Below are positions 1-9,277 of a DNA stretch of 50,241 nt, one piece after another. How positions within the stretch are numbered: position 1 is the stretch's first letter; each line of letters begins with the position of its first letter. The notes below the pieces were generated by a model. That model saw only the letters and a list, made by a program, of their open reading frames with translations, did not search any database and was not told the DNA's origin. A program made the translations under genes and the position numbers. Source of the stretch: Lactobacillus sp. (GTDB lineage: Bacteria > Bacillota > Bacilli > Lactobacillales > Lactobacillaceae); the NCBI RefSeq assembly GCF_014803895.1, contig NZ_JAAVAU010000030.1, forward strand, positions 1-50,241, read 5' to 3'.

Positions 1-138
1 CAACCTGCTGGTGTCAAAAAAAGTGAAACAAACTATGCCGAAGCGGTTAAAACTGCTAAGAGGATTCACACTAAAATGAAGATAGTACCTGTTGCTACTT
101 TTGATGATGCATTGAGATATTTAGAAAATTTAAAATAA
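1..138 (+). CDS. C-terminal end of SepM/YlbL-like PDZ serine protease (partial)
   Basis: Open from the first base of the window to TAA at 136-138, so only the last 45 residues are present. The end (KMKIVPVATFDDALRYLENL) resembles the C-terminus of the membrane-anchored Lon-like PDZ proteases of the YlbL/SepM family, which in lactobacilli often lie upstream of comEA. No catalytic residue is inside the window, so the call rests on the tail and the neighbourhood. A hairpin follows directly. Confidence 0.55.
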   Translation, partial: QPAGVKKSETNYAEAVKTAKRIHTKMKIVPVATFDDALRYLENLK

Positions 139-141
139 GAA

Positions 142-177
142 AAAACACGATGATTAAAAAATATCATCGTGTTTTTA
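142..177 (+). terminator. Rho-independent terminator after the partial protease gene
   Basis: Inverted repeat AAAACACGATGAT / ATCATCGTGTTTT with a short A-rich loop, followed by T residues. It lies between the protease stop and the comEA start, so comEA needs its own promoter. Confidence 0.8.
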
Positions 178-203
178 CGTATAAAGAATGTGAGGTGATT
201 AAT

Positions 204-899
204 ATGGATTTTAAAAAATTAAAAGAATTTTTAATTGAGAAAAAATTATACATAGGCGTAGCTATTTTACTATGCATTGGTGGAGTTATGTATTTTCAAA
301 ACAAAACAGAAAGTAGGGTTGACAATTCAGACTTAGTAACTGAACAAGTTGATCAAAAATACGAAAGTCAAACTTCTAGTAGTGAAAAAAGTAGCACCGC
401 TCATTCTCGTAGTATGCAACAATCTCAACAAGATACAGTAACATGTGATATTTCTGGGGCTGTAAAACATCCTGGTGTATATACCTTAAAAAATGGTGCA
501 AGATTAAATGATTTATTATCAGCAGCTGGAGGAATAATTAAGCAGGCAAATTTGAAAAATATCAATCGAGCATTGTTGCTAAAAGATCAAGATCAAATAT
601 ACGTCCCTCATAAGGGAGAAAAGGTTCCTGCTATTACAAGCTCATCGACTGGATCTTCAGTTGATTCACCTACTGCATCATCCTCATCAGCTACAAGTTC
701 TTCTGAAGAAAAAGTAAATATTAATACTGCATCAGTTCAAGATTTACAAAAACTTTCTGGAATTGGAGAAAAGCGTGCTGAACAGATTATTAGTTATCGA
801 GAACAAAATGGAAATTTTAAATCTATTGAAGATTTAACTAAGATATCTGGAATTGGGGAAAAAACTCTTGAAAAGCTTAAAGATCAATTGGAATTATAA
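204..899 (+). CDS. comEA: Competence protein ComEA (DNA receptor)
   Basis: Membrane-anchored DNA-binding protein that captures double-stranded DNA for the ComEC channel. An N-terminal membrane segment lies at about residues 14-31, then a Ser/Thr-rich spacer, an SLBB-like domain (CDISGAVKHPGVYTL, about 76-140), a second Ser-rich linker, and a C-terminal helix-hairpin-helix pair (KLSGIGEKRAEQI and KISGIGEKTLEKL, about 170-231) that binds DNA backbone. I chose ATG 204 because GAGGTG lies just upstream; the frame is open back to 150 but that part overlaps the terminator. The 231-aa length suits the family. comEC overlaps its 3' end, as in the usual comEA-comEC operon. No late-competence promoter motif was convincing. 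Confidence 0.93.
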   Translation: MDFKKLKEFLIEKKLYIGVAILLCIGGVMYFQNKTESRVDNSDLVTEQVDQKYESQTSSSEKSSTAHSRSMQQSQQDTVTCDISGAVKHPGVYTLKNGARLNDLLSAAGGIIKQANLKNINRALLLKDQDQIYVPHKGEKVPAITSSSTGSSVDSPTASSSSATSSSEEKVNINTASVQDLQKLSGIGEKRAEQIISYREQNGNFKSIEDLTKISGIGEKTLEKLKDQLEL

Positions 900-3144
900 T
901 TATGTTCAACCGGGTTTTATTTTTTTACTTGCTATTGCTTGTACAGTATTATCTTTTTTGCTTTTTCAAGCACAAGAATTTGGACATTACATAATTGGAA
1001 TAACAATTTTTATTTATTTAGTAAGTTTACTTTTTTATAAATTTTCTAAATTGAGGCTAGAAATACTTGTAGTAATAGCTTTATTTGGACTTATTTCCTA
1101 TCACCATAAAAATACAGTACTAAAAATCAATTTAAATATGCCATTAAAAATAAATTGTGATCAAGTAAAAATAAATAATTCTTTTTTATCAGGAGAAGCT
1201 ACTTTAGGAAAACAAAAAGTATTACTTTCAATGAAGGCTGACAAAAGAATTGAAGATTTAATTCAAAATGGTAGAAGTTTTTATCTAATTAAAATAAAAA
1301 CTGAGGCCGAGGAAATTGAAAGAGCTACTAACCCAGGCCAATTTGATTTTGCCAATTACTATAGGGGTCGGAGAATAAAGTACCGTTTGAAGATTAGTGA
1401 ATATCAAGTATTTTTAAAAAAGCAGACTATTTTAGATAAGCTTCATTTTTGGCGATTTCAAATTCAAAAATATTTAAGGTCAATGCCGAAGTTAACTTCA
1501 TTTTTAGCAAGTGAAATGATTTTGGCAGAAAATCCTGATCAAGAGAATAAAACAATTATAAATAATTATCGAGATTTAGGAGTTATTCATTTATTAAGTA
1601 TTTCAGGATTACACGTATCATTGTACACAACTGCAATTGGGTTAATGGCTACTTATTGTAAGCGTACTCAAAAAGAGATTATTATATATTGTTTAATATT
1701 CTTAATATTAGAGATATTTCTTTCAAAATTTCAGCCTGGGTTTGTGAGGGCTAGTTTAAGTTATGCTTATGGTAAATTTTTTAATCAGAAAAAAATTCCG
1801 ATTACTAATGCCGATAAATTAGGAATGGTAGGATTGACTCATTTATTTATTAATCCTACTTTATTTTTATCACCTGGAGCTATTTTAAGCTATTTATTAG
1901 TAACTGGATTAGAGTTAACAAAAAATACTTCGCGATTAAAGCAGGGGTTGCTTTTAAATTTACTAATTCTACCTCTGCTGTTACATTATTTCTATAAAGT
2001 AAATATTTTAACTCCATTTTTTAATTTCGTGATTGTACCGATTTTTAATTTTGTTTTATTACCATGTACCTTTTTTGCAGTAATTATTTTTCCATTTTTA
2101 CCTAAAATAGTAGATGTGATTGAAGTTATTTTTCAAATTATTATGAATTTTATTGATTGGTTAGCTCAAACTGGCTTAGGAAAAATTATTTTTGGGCAAA
2201 TAAATTGGTGGCAAACTTTATTAGGTATTGTGGTTACTTGTGTTTTTTTAATATATATAAAAAATAAGAAAATTAAGCGTTGGACATTTGGTATATTAGG
2301 CTTTTCTTATGTAATATTTTTTGTTTTAATTCATTTTCCTTTATACGGGCAAGTTTCGTTTATTGATGTGGGACAAGGGGATAGTATTTTAATTACAACA
2401 CCCATAAATCGCAAAGTATATTTAATTGATACAGGTGGAAAATTGAAATTTGGAAATTATAAGCATAGTGAGCCACAACTTAACCAAATTACTATTCCTT
2501 TTTTACAAGCACAAGGAATAGAAAAAATTGATGGTGTCTTTTTGTCACATCAAGATGCTGATCATATTGGTGATTTAGCCCCGTTACTAGAACAAATTAA
2601 AGTAGATAAGTTATATTTTGCGGAGGGGTTAACAAATAATATTAGTTTTCAAAAACGAATTAAAGATAAAGTAAACTGTACAAAGTTAATACCTCTATTG
2701 GCAGGAGATAAAGTTAAAGCTTCAGGAATAACTTTTCATGTGGTATATCCATTTGAACGAGGATTAGGTAAAAATGAAGATTCATTATCCTTATTTTTTG
2801 AATTAGCTCATCAAAAATGGTTGATGACTGGTGACTTAGATCAAGCAGGTGAACAAAAAATTTTTGAACACTACCCTTCTTTAAAAGTTGATTATTTTAA
2901 GTTAGGACATCATGGGAGTAGAACATCTTCGAATATAGATTTTTTACATGCTATTGAACCTAAAATGGTATTTATTTCTTCTGGTCGCCAAAATAGATTT
3001 GGACATCCTCATATTGAAACTTTAACTACTTTAAAAAAGTTGCATCTTCCATATTTAAACACGCAAGATAGTGGTACAATAACTTGGACTTATTCCATTT
3101 TTGGCAATCAAAGGATTTATACTTTTTTAAAAAAGGAAAAATAA
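853..3144 (+). CDS. comEC: ComEC/Rec2 DNA internalisation channel
   Basis: Polytopic membrane protein that moves single-stranded DNA into the cytoplasm during transformation. The N-terminal part is hydrophobic with a DUF4131-like segment, the centre is the Competence domain (LLSISGLHVSLYTTAIGL), and the C-terminal third is a metallo-beta-lactamase fold with FIDVGQGDSILI, SHQDADHIGDL, MTGDLD and KLGHHGSR motifs. All metal-ligand positions look intact and length (763 aa) is normal. The start is uncertain: ATG 853 overlaps comEA by 47 bp, and TTG 868 is an alternative. holA follows with a 1-base stop/start overlap. The gene appears intact, so the strain may retain DNA uptake machinery. Confidence 0.93.
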   Translation: MGKKLLKSLKINWNYNYVQPGFIFLLAIACTVLSFLLFQAQEFGHYIIGITIFIYLVSLLFYKFSKLRLEILVVIALFGLISYHHKNTVLKINLNMPLKINCDQVKINNSFLSGEATLGKQKVLLSMKADKRIEDLIQNGRSFYLIKIKTEAEEIERATNPGQFDFANYYRGRRIKYRLKISEYQVFLKKQTILDKLHFWRFQIQKYLRSMPKLTSFLASEMILAENPDQENKTIINNYRDLGVIHLLSISGLHVSLYTTAIGLMATYCKRTQKEIIIYCLIFLILEIFLSKFQPGFVRASLSYAYGKFFNQKKIPITNADKLGMVGLTHLFINPTLFLSPGAILSYLLVTGLELTKNTSRLKQGLLLNLLILPLLLHYFYKVNILTPFFNFVIVPIFNFVLLPCTFFAVIIFPFLPKIVDVIEVIFQIIMNFIDWLAQTGLGKIIFGQINWWQTLLGIVVTCVFLIYIKNKKIKRWTFGILGFSYVIFFVLIHFPLYGQVSFIDVGQGDSILITTPINRKVYLIDTGGKLKFGNYKHSEPQLNQITIPFLQAQGIEKIDGVFLSHQDADHIGDLAPLLEQIKVDKLYFAEGLTNNISFQKRIKDKVNCTKLIPLLAGDKVKASGITFHVVYPFERGLGKNEDSLSLFFELAHQKWLMTGDLDQAGEQKIFEHYPSLKVDYFKLGHHGSRTSSNIDFLHAIEPKMVFISSGRQNRFGHPHIETLTTLKKLHLPYLNTQDSGTITWTYSIFGNQRIYTFLKKEK

Positions 3145-4133
3145 TGACTCTTTTAAAGCTTTTTAAACAAACTCATCCTCAAACAAAAAATATCTTAATT
3201 GAGGGTGGGGATGCATTTTTTAATAATTATTTAGCACAAAATTATGCTCAGCAACTACAGTTTAAGGATTTTGAATTTATTACAGTAGATTGTAATGAAG
3301 ACGGAATTGATGAATTAATAGCTACCTTGACAGAATCTTCATTGTTTGGTGAACGTAAGTTAGTAGTGGTAAAAAATCCTTTTTTTCTAACTCCGAAGGT
3401 TGCAGCTAAGTTTAAGAAAAAAATTAAACAGTTAGAAAAAATTATTGATCATTTAAATGAATTAGATGACATTATAATATTTGTTGCTAATTATGATAAA
3501 TTAGATCGACGCAAAAAAATTACTAAGTGTCTTATTAATCAGGTTAATGTAATAAATACAGCACTAAAACCTTACGAAATAAGTGGGGTGATAAAGGCTA
3601 TTTCGAAAGAAGAGGGTTTTCAATTCACTAATCGGGCTCTACAAATTTTATTGCAACGTAGTGATCAAGTATTAGACTCGGTTTTAAGTAATTATATTAA
3701 ATTAAAAAATATTTGTGATACTGATCATCGTATTACTGAAACTTTAGTTGAGCAAAATATTGATCGGTCTTTATCAGAAAATATTTTTGAAATTTTATCG
3801 ACGGCGTTTAAAGGAAATATTGCTCAAGCAATCCAACGCTTAAATGATCACTTACTTGAGGGAAATAACGTAGTACAATTAATAGCAATTTTTGAAAGTC
3901 AAATAGAATTTTTACTATGTGTAAAAACTCTGGAAAATAGAAAATGGAGTAAGGATCAAATTACAAAAGAATTAGGTGCTAATCCTTATCGGGTAAAATT
4001 TGCTATGCAAAATAGGGTATCGTTAAGCAAGCTTAAAAAATTGATGACGCAAATTATTGAGTTGGATTTTAACTATAAAATGGGAAATTATCATGGTGAT
4101 GAATTTTTAAAATTATTTTTATTAAATATATAA
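3144..4133 (+). CDS. holA: DNA polymerase III subunit delta
   Basis: Clamp-loader subunit that opens the beta sliding clamp. The frame is open from 3084, but ATG 3144 sits after AAGGAAAAA and overlaps the comEC stop (TAATG), which suggests translational coupling; this gives 329 aa, standard for HolA. N-terminal AAA+-like domain lacks a functional P-loop, as is usual for delta. Typical segments include FFNNYLAQNYAQQL, ESSLFGERKLVVVKNP and the C-terminal LLCVKTLENRKWSKDQI region. holA after comEC is the common Firmicutes order. A strong terminator follows. Confidence 0.93.
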   Translation: MTLLKLFKQTHPQTKNILIEGGDAFFNNYLAQNYAQQLQFKDFEFITVDCNEDGIDELIATLTESSLFGERKLVVVKNPFFLTPKVAAKFKKKIKQLEKIIDHLNELDDIIIFVANYDKLDRRKKITKCLINQVNVINTALKPYEISGVIKAISKEEGFQFTNRALQILLQRSDQVLDSVLSNYIKLKNICDTDHRITETLVEQNIDRSLSENIFEILSTAFKGNIAQAIQRLNDHLLEGNNVVQLIAIFESQIEFLLCVKTLENRKWSKDQITKELGANPYRVKFAMQNRVSLSKLKKLMTQIIELDFNYKMGNYHGDEFLKLFLLNI

Positions 4134-4138
4134 GTAGC

Positions 4139-4176
4139 AAAAAAGACAAGAAACTAAACTGTTTCTTGTCTTTTTA
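4139..4176. terminator. Bidirectional terminator between holA and rpsT
   Basis: Stem AAAAAGACAAGAAAC / GTTTCTTGTCTTTTT with a 6-nt loop; T-runs on both strands allow it to end holA (+) and rpsT (-). Confidence 0.9.
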
Positions 4177-4194
4177 GGTTAATATTTTGCTGAA

Positions 4195-4458
4195 TTAGTT
4201 CTTTTTAGCAGCAGTTTTCTTAGCCATACGTGACTTGTCGCGATTAGCCTTGTTCTTAGAAATAAGGTGCTTACTTGCAGCCTTATCTAAAGCACGAGCA
4301 GCTTTAACTTCTAAATCGAGGACATCTTTTGCGTCAGCTTCAACAGCTTCGTTGAACTTTCTTACAGCGGTTCTCAATTTACTTAATTCGGAAGCATTAC
4401 GCTTGTTAGCAACTGCATTGGTCTTAACACGCTTAATTGCTTGTTTAATTTGTGGCAT
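4195..4458 (-). CDS. rpsT: 30S ribosomal protein S20
   Basis: Small, very basic protein that binds 16S rRNA. 87 aa beginning [21 protein letters not shown], the usual S20 N-terminus; the helical hairpin and the Lys/Ala-rich tail ([10 protein letters not shown]) are typical. The start is ATG at 4458 with AGGTG upstream; a TTG one codon earlier is less likely. Encoded opposite to its neighbours, as often in lactobacilli, between holA and rpsO. Confidence 0.97.
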   Translation of the reverse strand: MPQIKQAIKRVKTNAVANKRNASELSKLRTAVRKFNEAVEADAKDVLDLEVKAARALDKAASKHLISKNKANRDKSRMAKKTAAKKN

Positions 4459-4535
4459 CAAAATTCACCTCGATAAAATCAGATTTACCTGTTAATTATA
4501 CTTAATAGAAGGTAAAGGTGCAAGTGAAATTACGC

Positions 4536-4564
4536 TTGCTTTTTCAAAAAAATCCAGGTAATAT
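4536..4564 (+). promoter_or_regulatory. Promoter of rpsO
   Basis: TTGCTT (4536-4541), 17-bp spacer, TAATAT (4559-4564). It precedes a structured leader and rpsO. Confidence 0.55.
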
Positions 4565-4579
4565 ATATTCTTGTCAGAA

Positions 4580-4625
4580 CCATTAACGCTGTTTCCTCGC
4601 TGCCGACGGTTAACGTTGTTAATGG
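4580..4625 (+). promoter_or_regulatory. Structured rpsO leader, possible S15 autoregulatory site
   Basis: Perfect 8-bp outer stem CCATTAAC / GTTAATGG enclosing about 30 nt with a small internal CCG-A-CGG hairpin, between promoter and start codon. S15 is known in several bacteria to repress its own mRNA through leader structures; that this one does so is inference. Confidence 0.45.
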
Positions 4626-4654
4626 CAATTTAAAGAAAGAAAGGTTTTTTTCGA

Positions 4655-4924
4655 ATGGCTATTACAAAAGAAAAGAAAGATGAATTAATTAAGAAGTTTG
4701 CACGCCACGATGGCGATACTGGTTCACCAGAAGTACAAATTGCTTTGCTTACTGATGATATTAACAACTTGAACGCCCACTTAAAGGCTCACAAGCAAGA
4801 CCACCACTCATACGTTGGTTTGCTTAAGAAGATTGGTCACCGTCGTAACTTACTTCGTTACTTAAAGAACAAGGATATTACTCGTTACCGTGAACTAATC
4901 AAGGAATTAGGTTTACGTCGTTAA
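4655..4924 (+). CDS. rpsO: 30S ribosomal protein S15
   Basis: Primary 16S rRNA-binding protein of the small subunit platform. 89 aa with the conserved block [21 protein letters not shown] and [34 protein letters not shown] lies upstream of ATG 4655. It is a single-gene unit with its own promoter, leader and terminator, followed by rnjB. Confidence 0.98.
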   Translation: MAITKEKKDELIKKFARHDGDTGSPEVQIALLTDDINNLNAHLKAHKQDHHSYVGLLKKIGHRRNLLRYLKNKDITRYRELIKELGLRR

Positions 4925-4947
4925 TATTATTACTTTTGCACACACTA

Positions 4948-4976
4948 AGTCAGTTCAGTTGAACTGGCTTTTTTTG
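4948..4976 (+). terminator. Terminator of rpsO
   Basis: AGTCAGTTCA-GT-TGAACTGGCT stem followed by TTTTTTT. Confidence 0.85.
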
Positions 4977-4981
4977 TTTAT

Positions 4982-5010
4982 TTCAAATGTTTTACGTAAT
5001 ATGATAAAAT
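4982..5010 (+). promoter_or_regulatory. Probable promoter of rnjB
   Basis: TTCAAA (4982-4987), 17-bp spacer, TAAAAT (5005-5010), about 75 bp before the start codon. Confidence 0.4.
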
Positions 5011-5085
5011 TAATTAGATAAACTTCCGTTTTGATCATTCTGATCCTAATAAAAATGAATATTTAATTTAGAAAGAAGAAAATTT

Positions 5086-6882
5086 ATGTCACAAAAAATA
5101 AAATTAATGATTTTGAGCGGAGTACGTGAAAATGGAAAGAATATGTACGCCGTTCAAGTTGATGATGAAATTTTTATCATGGATGCCGGATTAAAGTATC
5201 CTGATAGTTCCTTGCTTGGAATCGATGTAGTTATTCCTGATTTAGAGTTCTTTAAAGAATATGGTGATCGTATTGCAGGTATTTTTTTAACGCATGGTCA
5301 TGCTGATTCTATTGGTGCATTGCCATATATTCTGCGCGATTATGATATTCCAGTATTTGGTTCAAAGTTAACTATTGAATTAGCTAAAATTGCCGTTCAA
5401 CGTGAAAATAAGCACCGTAAAAATAATTTATTTCATGTAATTGATGCTGATACAGAAATTGACTTTAAAAATGCGACAGTATCATTTTTCCCTACTACTC
5501 ACTCAGTTCCTGATTCTTTGGGAATTGATATTTCTACTCAAGAAGGAGAAATTGTTTATACTGGTGATTTTAAATTTGATCCTTCAGCTAAAGAGGGTTA
5601 TCAGACTGACTTTGTGAGGTTATCTGAGATTTCAAAAAAGGGTGTATTAGCTTTATTAGCAGATTCGACTAATGCTGAGGCAGTATTTCCGAATGATCAA
5701 CAAACATCCATTGAAAAGTACATTTTAGAAACCTTTCAAAATCATGATGGGCGAATTATTGTTGCCTCGAAAGCATCTAATATTAATCGTGTGCAAGAAA
5801 TTTTTACAGCTGCTCATAAAACTGGTCGTAAAGTATTCTTAACTGGTCGTGATGTAGGTAAAATTGTTTACACCGCTATGAAATTAGGATATTTAGATGT
5901 TCCTAAAAATTTATTAGTTCATGGTAAGGATTTGAAGAAGATACCTGCTAATGAATTAGTAATTCTAGAAACTGGTAGAATGGGTGAACCTCTTAAATCA
6001 CTCCAAAAAATGTCAACTAACCGTCATCGTATGGTTAAAATTAAAAAAGGTGACTTAGTCTTTATAGCTACAACTCCATCGCACTCTGTTGAAACAATGG
6101 TTGCTCAAACTAGTGATATGATTTATCGTGCTGGAGGCACGGTTAAGCAATTAGGAATTGATCGTCATACTAGCGGTCATGCAACAGGTCGAGATTTACA
6201 GCTTTTAATAGATACTTTGAAGCCTAAATTTTTAGTACCGGTAATTGGCGAATATCGTCTTCTTGAGATACAAGAAAATTTAGCAATTCAGGCTGGCATG
6301 AATCGTCATGATATTTTTATCACCAAAAATGGTGATACATTGTCTTTAGAAAAGGGGCGCTTTTATTTAAGTGACCCAGTTCCAGGCGAAGATATTATGA
6401 TTGATGGATCTGGTGTGGGAGACGTTGGTAATATTGTTTTGCGTGATCGTGAAGTATTATCTGACGACGGTATTTTTATTGCGGCTGTTACAATTGACCG
6501 TAAAAAGAAAAAAATTGTTGCTAAACCTTTAGTTTCTACACGGGGCTTTGTATATATCAAGGCTAACCATGCTTTAATGGATGGATCAGTAGAGGTCATC
6601 AAAGAGGCCATTAATAATAATTTTGAAAATAAACGCTTTGATTGGACTGAGTTAAAGCAAGATGTTCGCAATGCTGTTGAAAAATACTTATATAAAGAAA
6701 CAGGTCGGCGGCCAGTAGTTTTGCCAGTAGTAATGGAAGTAAATCAAAATAGACATCGTGCTATGGTAAAAAGAAATGCTGCTAAAGAAAATACTGCGCA
6801 AACAAAAGACCAGCATAACAAAAAGAAACCGTCAAATAGAAAAGACGCTAATAAGATGAGTGCAAAGAAGGCCAATGCTTAA
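5086..6882 (+). CDS. rnjB: Ribonuclease J2 (RNase J family, degenerate active site)
   Basis: Metallo-beta-lactamase/beta-CASP ribonuclease of mRNA turnover and rRNA maturation, usually acting with RNase J1. The family layout is complete: MBL fold (FIMDAGLKYPD, THSVPDSLGID, YTGDFKFDPS), beta-CASP insert and C-terminal domain, then a basic tail rich in Lys/Asn. The metal motif reads H70-G-H72-A-D74-S75 instead of HxHxDH, so the last histidine is replaced by serine. This is typical of the J2 paralogue, which has weak activity and supports J1. Position just after rpsO fits J2 in Lactobacillales. The stop overlaps the next start (TAATG), so the TPR gene is coupled. Confidence 0.9.
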   Translation: MSQKIKLMILSGVRENGKNMYAVQVDDEIFIMDAGLKYPDSSLLGIDVVIPDLEFFKEYGDRIAGIFLTHGHADSIGALPYILRDYDIPVFGSKLTIELAKIAVQRENKHRKNNLFHVIDADTEIDFKNATVSFFPTTHSVPDSLGIDISTQEGEIVYTGDFKFDPSAKEGYQTDFVRLSEISKKGVLALLADSTNAEAVFPNDQQTSIEKYILETFQNHDGRIIVASKASNINRVQEIFTAAHKTGRKVFLTGRDVGKIVYTAMKLGYLDVPKNLLVHGKDLKKIPANELVILETGRMGEPLKSLQKMSTNRHRMVKIKKGDLVFIATTPSHSVETMVAQTSDMIYRAGGTVKQLGIDRHTSGHATGRDLQLLIDTLKPKFLVPVIGEYRLLEIQENLAIQAGMNRHDIFITKNGDTLSLEKGRFYLSDPVPGEDIMIDGSGVGDVGNIVLRDREVLSDDGIFIAAVTIDRKKKKIVAKPLVSTRGFVYIKANHALMDGSVEVIKEAINNNFENKRFDWTELKQDVRNAVEKYLYKETGRRPVVLPVVMEVNQNRHRAMVKRNAAKENTAQTKDQHNKKKPSNRKDANKMSAKKANA

Positions 6883-7730
6883 TGGTGAATAAGAGTCAAC
6901 GTAATTTGTTGAATTTGGCTGAACAAGCGGTAGAAAATGAAAAATTAGATGAAGCTGTTCAACATTTACTAGAAGCTTTGAGATTGGGACACACTACCGA
7001 GATTGTTTATAAATTATGCGAACTTTTTTTGAAGCAGAACAAACCGTATAAGGCCTATACTTTAATTAAAGAAGAACCAGATTTATTTTCAGATAAAAAA
7101 ATTTATGATTTATATTTAAAAATTTTAAAAGATTTAAATTTCAATATTGAAGCTCTAGAGCTAAGTTATTTAAGTAATCAAAAAATAGATTTAGCTATTT
7201 CTCCGATTAGTGAACAAAAGCAACAAGAATTAATGCGAAATTTTAAAACTTTAAAATCGGTTAGTGAAAATGATTATTTAAAGTTATATCAGCTTAGTAA
7301 GCCTAACTTTATTCAGCTATCCCAAAGTTTATTAATTGATCCAACATTGGGATTTGCATTACGGTTGTCTTTATGTGAAGATTTAATAAAATTGGGGTAT
7401 GATAATAGTGTAATAGTTTCAGTTATGGGTGAAAATAAGACATTCATTCCCAAAGAAACTATGCTTTTACAAAAAGATCCAATTTATCGGGAATGTTGTA
7501 TAAGTTTAGCAGACTATTTGAGACGTGAACCTAGCAAATTACCGATAATGGTTGGCGAACTTAATGTTTGCCTGGGGATGCTTTATCCTAAGCTTCATGA
7601 TTATATTTCTGATCCAGACCAGTTTACCCATGATTTTCGACGATATCTTGAGAGTAAGCAAGGTGGCGTAAATCAAAAATTACTCAATAAAATTTATGAA
7701 TATTTAGCTTATGAAAAAGCGATAAATTAA
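6882..7730 (+). CDS. TPR-repeat protein of unknown function
   Basis: 282 aa, predicted cytoplasmic, all helical. The first ~60 residues read as tetratricopeptide repeats (NLLNLAEQAVENEKLDEAVQ, then a helix pair with FLKQNKPYKAYTLI). The C-terminal half has no motif I recognise. ATG 6882 overlaps the rnjB stop, so it is probably translated with RNase J2; a role as a partner or scaffold is only a guess from context. No terminator follows before the tuf promoter. Confidence 0.75.
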   Translation: MVNKSQRNLLNLAEQAVENEKLDEAVQHLLEALRLGHTTEIVYKLCELFLKQNKPYKAYTLIKEEPDLFSDKKIYDLYLKILKDLNFNIEALELSYLSNQKIDLAISPISEQKQQELMRNFKTLKSVSENDYLKLYQLSKPNFIQLSQSLLIDPTLGFALRLSLCEDLIKLGYDNSVIVSVMGENKTFIPKETMLLQKDPIYRECCISLADYLRREPSKLPIMVGELNVCLGMLYPKLHDYISDPDQFTHDFRRYLESKQGGVNQKLLNKIYEYLAYEKAIN

Positions 7731-7760
7731 TAGTTTTAATCAAGTTTTGAGTAAAAAAGG

Positions 7761-7788
7761 TTTACTTTTTTGGCGTATTTAGTATAAT
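7761..7788 (+). promoter_or_regulatory. Promoter of tuf
   Basis: TTTACT (7761-7766), 16-bp spacer, consensus TATAAT (7783-7788), about 130 nt before the start codon. Confidence 0.6.
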
Positions 7789-7801
7789 CAATAAAGGATA
7801 T

Positions 7802-7883
7802 TTTCAAAGGGGTACAGGCTATGCATTTGCCTTTGAAAGTAGTATAATAATCAACAGAGAATTATCCGTTACTTACTCAACGG
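7802..7883 (+). promoter_or_regulatory. Structured tuf leader with two hairpins
   Basis: Hairpin 1 pairs TTTCAAAGG (7802-7810) with CCTTTGAAA (7830-7838). Hairpin 2 pairs CCGTT (7866-7870) with AACGG (7879-7883). Both lie between promoter and RBS (CAGGAGGG). They may stabilise the mRNA or be regulatory; I know of no named element matching them. Confidence 0.4.
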
Positions 7884-7918
7884 ACTTCTTGCAAATATTT
7901 ACAGGAGGGTCATTTTAA

Positions 7919-9109
7919 ATGGCAGAAAAAGAACATTACGAAAGAACTAAGCCGCACGTTAACATTGGTACTATCGGCCACGTTGACCATGGTAAGACCA
8001 CTTTAACTGCAGCTATCACTACTGTTTTGGCAGAAGATGGTTTAGCACAAGCTGAAGATTACTCACAAATCGATGCAGCTCCAGAAGAAAAAGAACGTGG
8101 TATCACTATCAACACTGCCCACGTTGAATACGAAACTCCAAACCGTCACTACGCACACATGGATGCTCCAGGACACGCAGACTACATCAAGAACATGATT
8201 ACTGGTGCTGCTCAAATGGATGGTGCTATCTTAGTTGTTGCTGCAACTGATGGTCCTATGCCACAAACTCGTGAACACATCTTGCTTGCTCGTCAAGTTG
8301 GTGTTGAATACATCGTTGTATTCTTAAACAAGGTTGACTTAGTTGACGATCCAGAATTGATCGACTTAGTTGAAATGGAAGTTCGTGACTTGTTATCTGA
8401 ATACGATTACCCTGGTGATGATGTACCAGTTATCCGTGGTTCAGCTTTGAAGGCACTTGAAGGTGACAAGGAACAACAAGACGTTATCAGAAAGTTAATG
8501 GAAACTGTTGACGAATACATTCCAACTCCAGAACGTGATACTGATAAGCCATTCTTAATGCCAGTTGAAGACGTATTTACTATCACTGGTCGTGGTACTG
8601 TTGCTTCTGGTCGTATCGACCGTGGTACTGTTAAAGTTGGTGACGAAGTTGAAATCGTTGGTTTAACTGATAAAGTTGAAAAGTCAACTGTTACTGGTTT
8701 GGAAATGTTCCACAAGACTCTTGACTTGGGTGAAGCCGGCGATAACGTTGGTGTATTGCTTCGTGGTATCGATCGTGACCAAGTTGAACGTGGTCAAGTT
8801 TTAGCTGCACCTGGTTCAATTCAAACCCACAAGAACTTCAAGGGTCAAGTATATATCTTGAACAAAGATGAAGGTGGTCGTCACACTCCATTCTTCTCAG
8901 ATTACCGTCCACAATTCTACTTCCACACTACTGACGTAACTGGTAAGATTGAATTGCCAGAAGGTACTGAAATGGTTATGCCTGGTGATAATGTTGAATT
9001 CACTGTTGAATTGATTAAGCCAGTTGCCATTGAAAAGGGTACTAAGTTTACTATCCGTGAAGGTGGTAAAACTGTTGGTGCTGGTCAAGTAACTGAAATT
9101 CTTGACTAA
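7919..9109 (+). CDS. tuf: Elongation factor Tu
   Basis: GTPase that delivers aminoacyl-tRNA to the ribosome. 396 aa with G1 GHVDHGKT, switch region [14 protein letters not shown]3 DAPGHADY, G4 NKVD and the domain II/III sequences ([28 protein letters not shown]). The RBS AGGAGGG is strong and codon use is highly biased toward frequent codons, as expected of one of the most expressed genes. It is monocistronic, with its own promoter and terminator. Confidence 0.99.
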   Translation: MAEKEHYERTKPHVNIGTIGHVDHGKTTLTAAITTVLAEDGLAQAEDYSQIDAAPEEKERGITINTAHVEYETPNRHYAHMDAPGHADYIKNMITGAAQMDGAILVVAATDGPMPQTREHILLARQVGVEYIVVFLNKVDLVDDPELIDLVEMEVRDLLSEYDYPGDDVPVIRGSALKALEGDKEQQDVIRKLMETVDEYIPTPERDTDKPFLMPVEDVFTITGRGTVASGRIDRGTVKVGDEVEIVGLTDKVEKSTVTGLEMFHKTLDLGEAGDNVGVLLRGIDRDQVERGQVLAAPGSIQTHKNFKGQVYILNKDEGGRHTPFFSDYRPQFYFHTTDVTGKIELPEGTEMVMPGDNVEFTVELIKPVAIEKGTKFTIREGGKTVGAGQVTEILD

Positions 9110-9125
9110 TCCTTATTTGGATTAA

Positions 9126-9158
9126 AAAAGACATGTTGTATGACATGTCTTTTTTTAT
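9126..9158 (+). terminator. Terminator of tuf
   Basis: AGACATG-TTGTATGA-CATGTCT stem extended by A/T pairs and followed by a long T-run. A small TAATCC/GGATTA hairpin overlaps the stop codon just before it. Confidence 0.9.
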
Positions 9159-9201
9159 TTGTATTTATTTTTGGAAATTTTTATAAAAATTTACTGTAAA
9201 T

Positions 9202-9230
9202 TTGTGTTTTGGCGGCGTTTAAGGTAAGAT
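9202..9230 (+). promoter_or_regulatory. Promoter of tig
   Basis: TTGTGT (9202-9207), 17-bp spacer, TAAGAT (9225-9230), about 50 bp before ATG 9278. Confidence 0.6.
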
Positions 9231-9277
9231 AGTTGAGTGTGCAAGAGCAACCCAAATTTGACATCGGAGGTATATTA

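Noticed and set aside
4235..4495. 86-codon forward frame opposite rpsT
   Set aside because: Antisense shadow of a ribosomal protein gene, no RBS, and composition follows rpsT codons.
7843..7848. A second TATAAT in the tuf leader
   Set aside because: No -35 element at proper spacing; likely leader sequence downstream of the real promoter.
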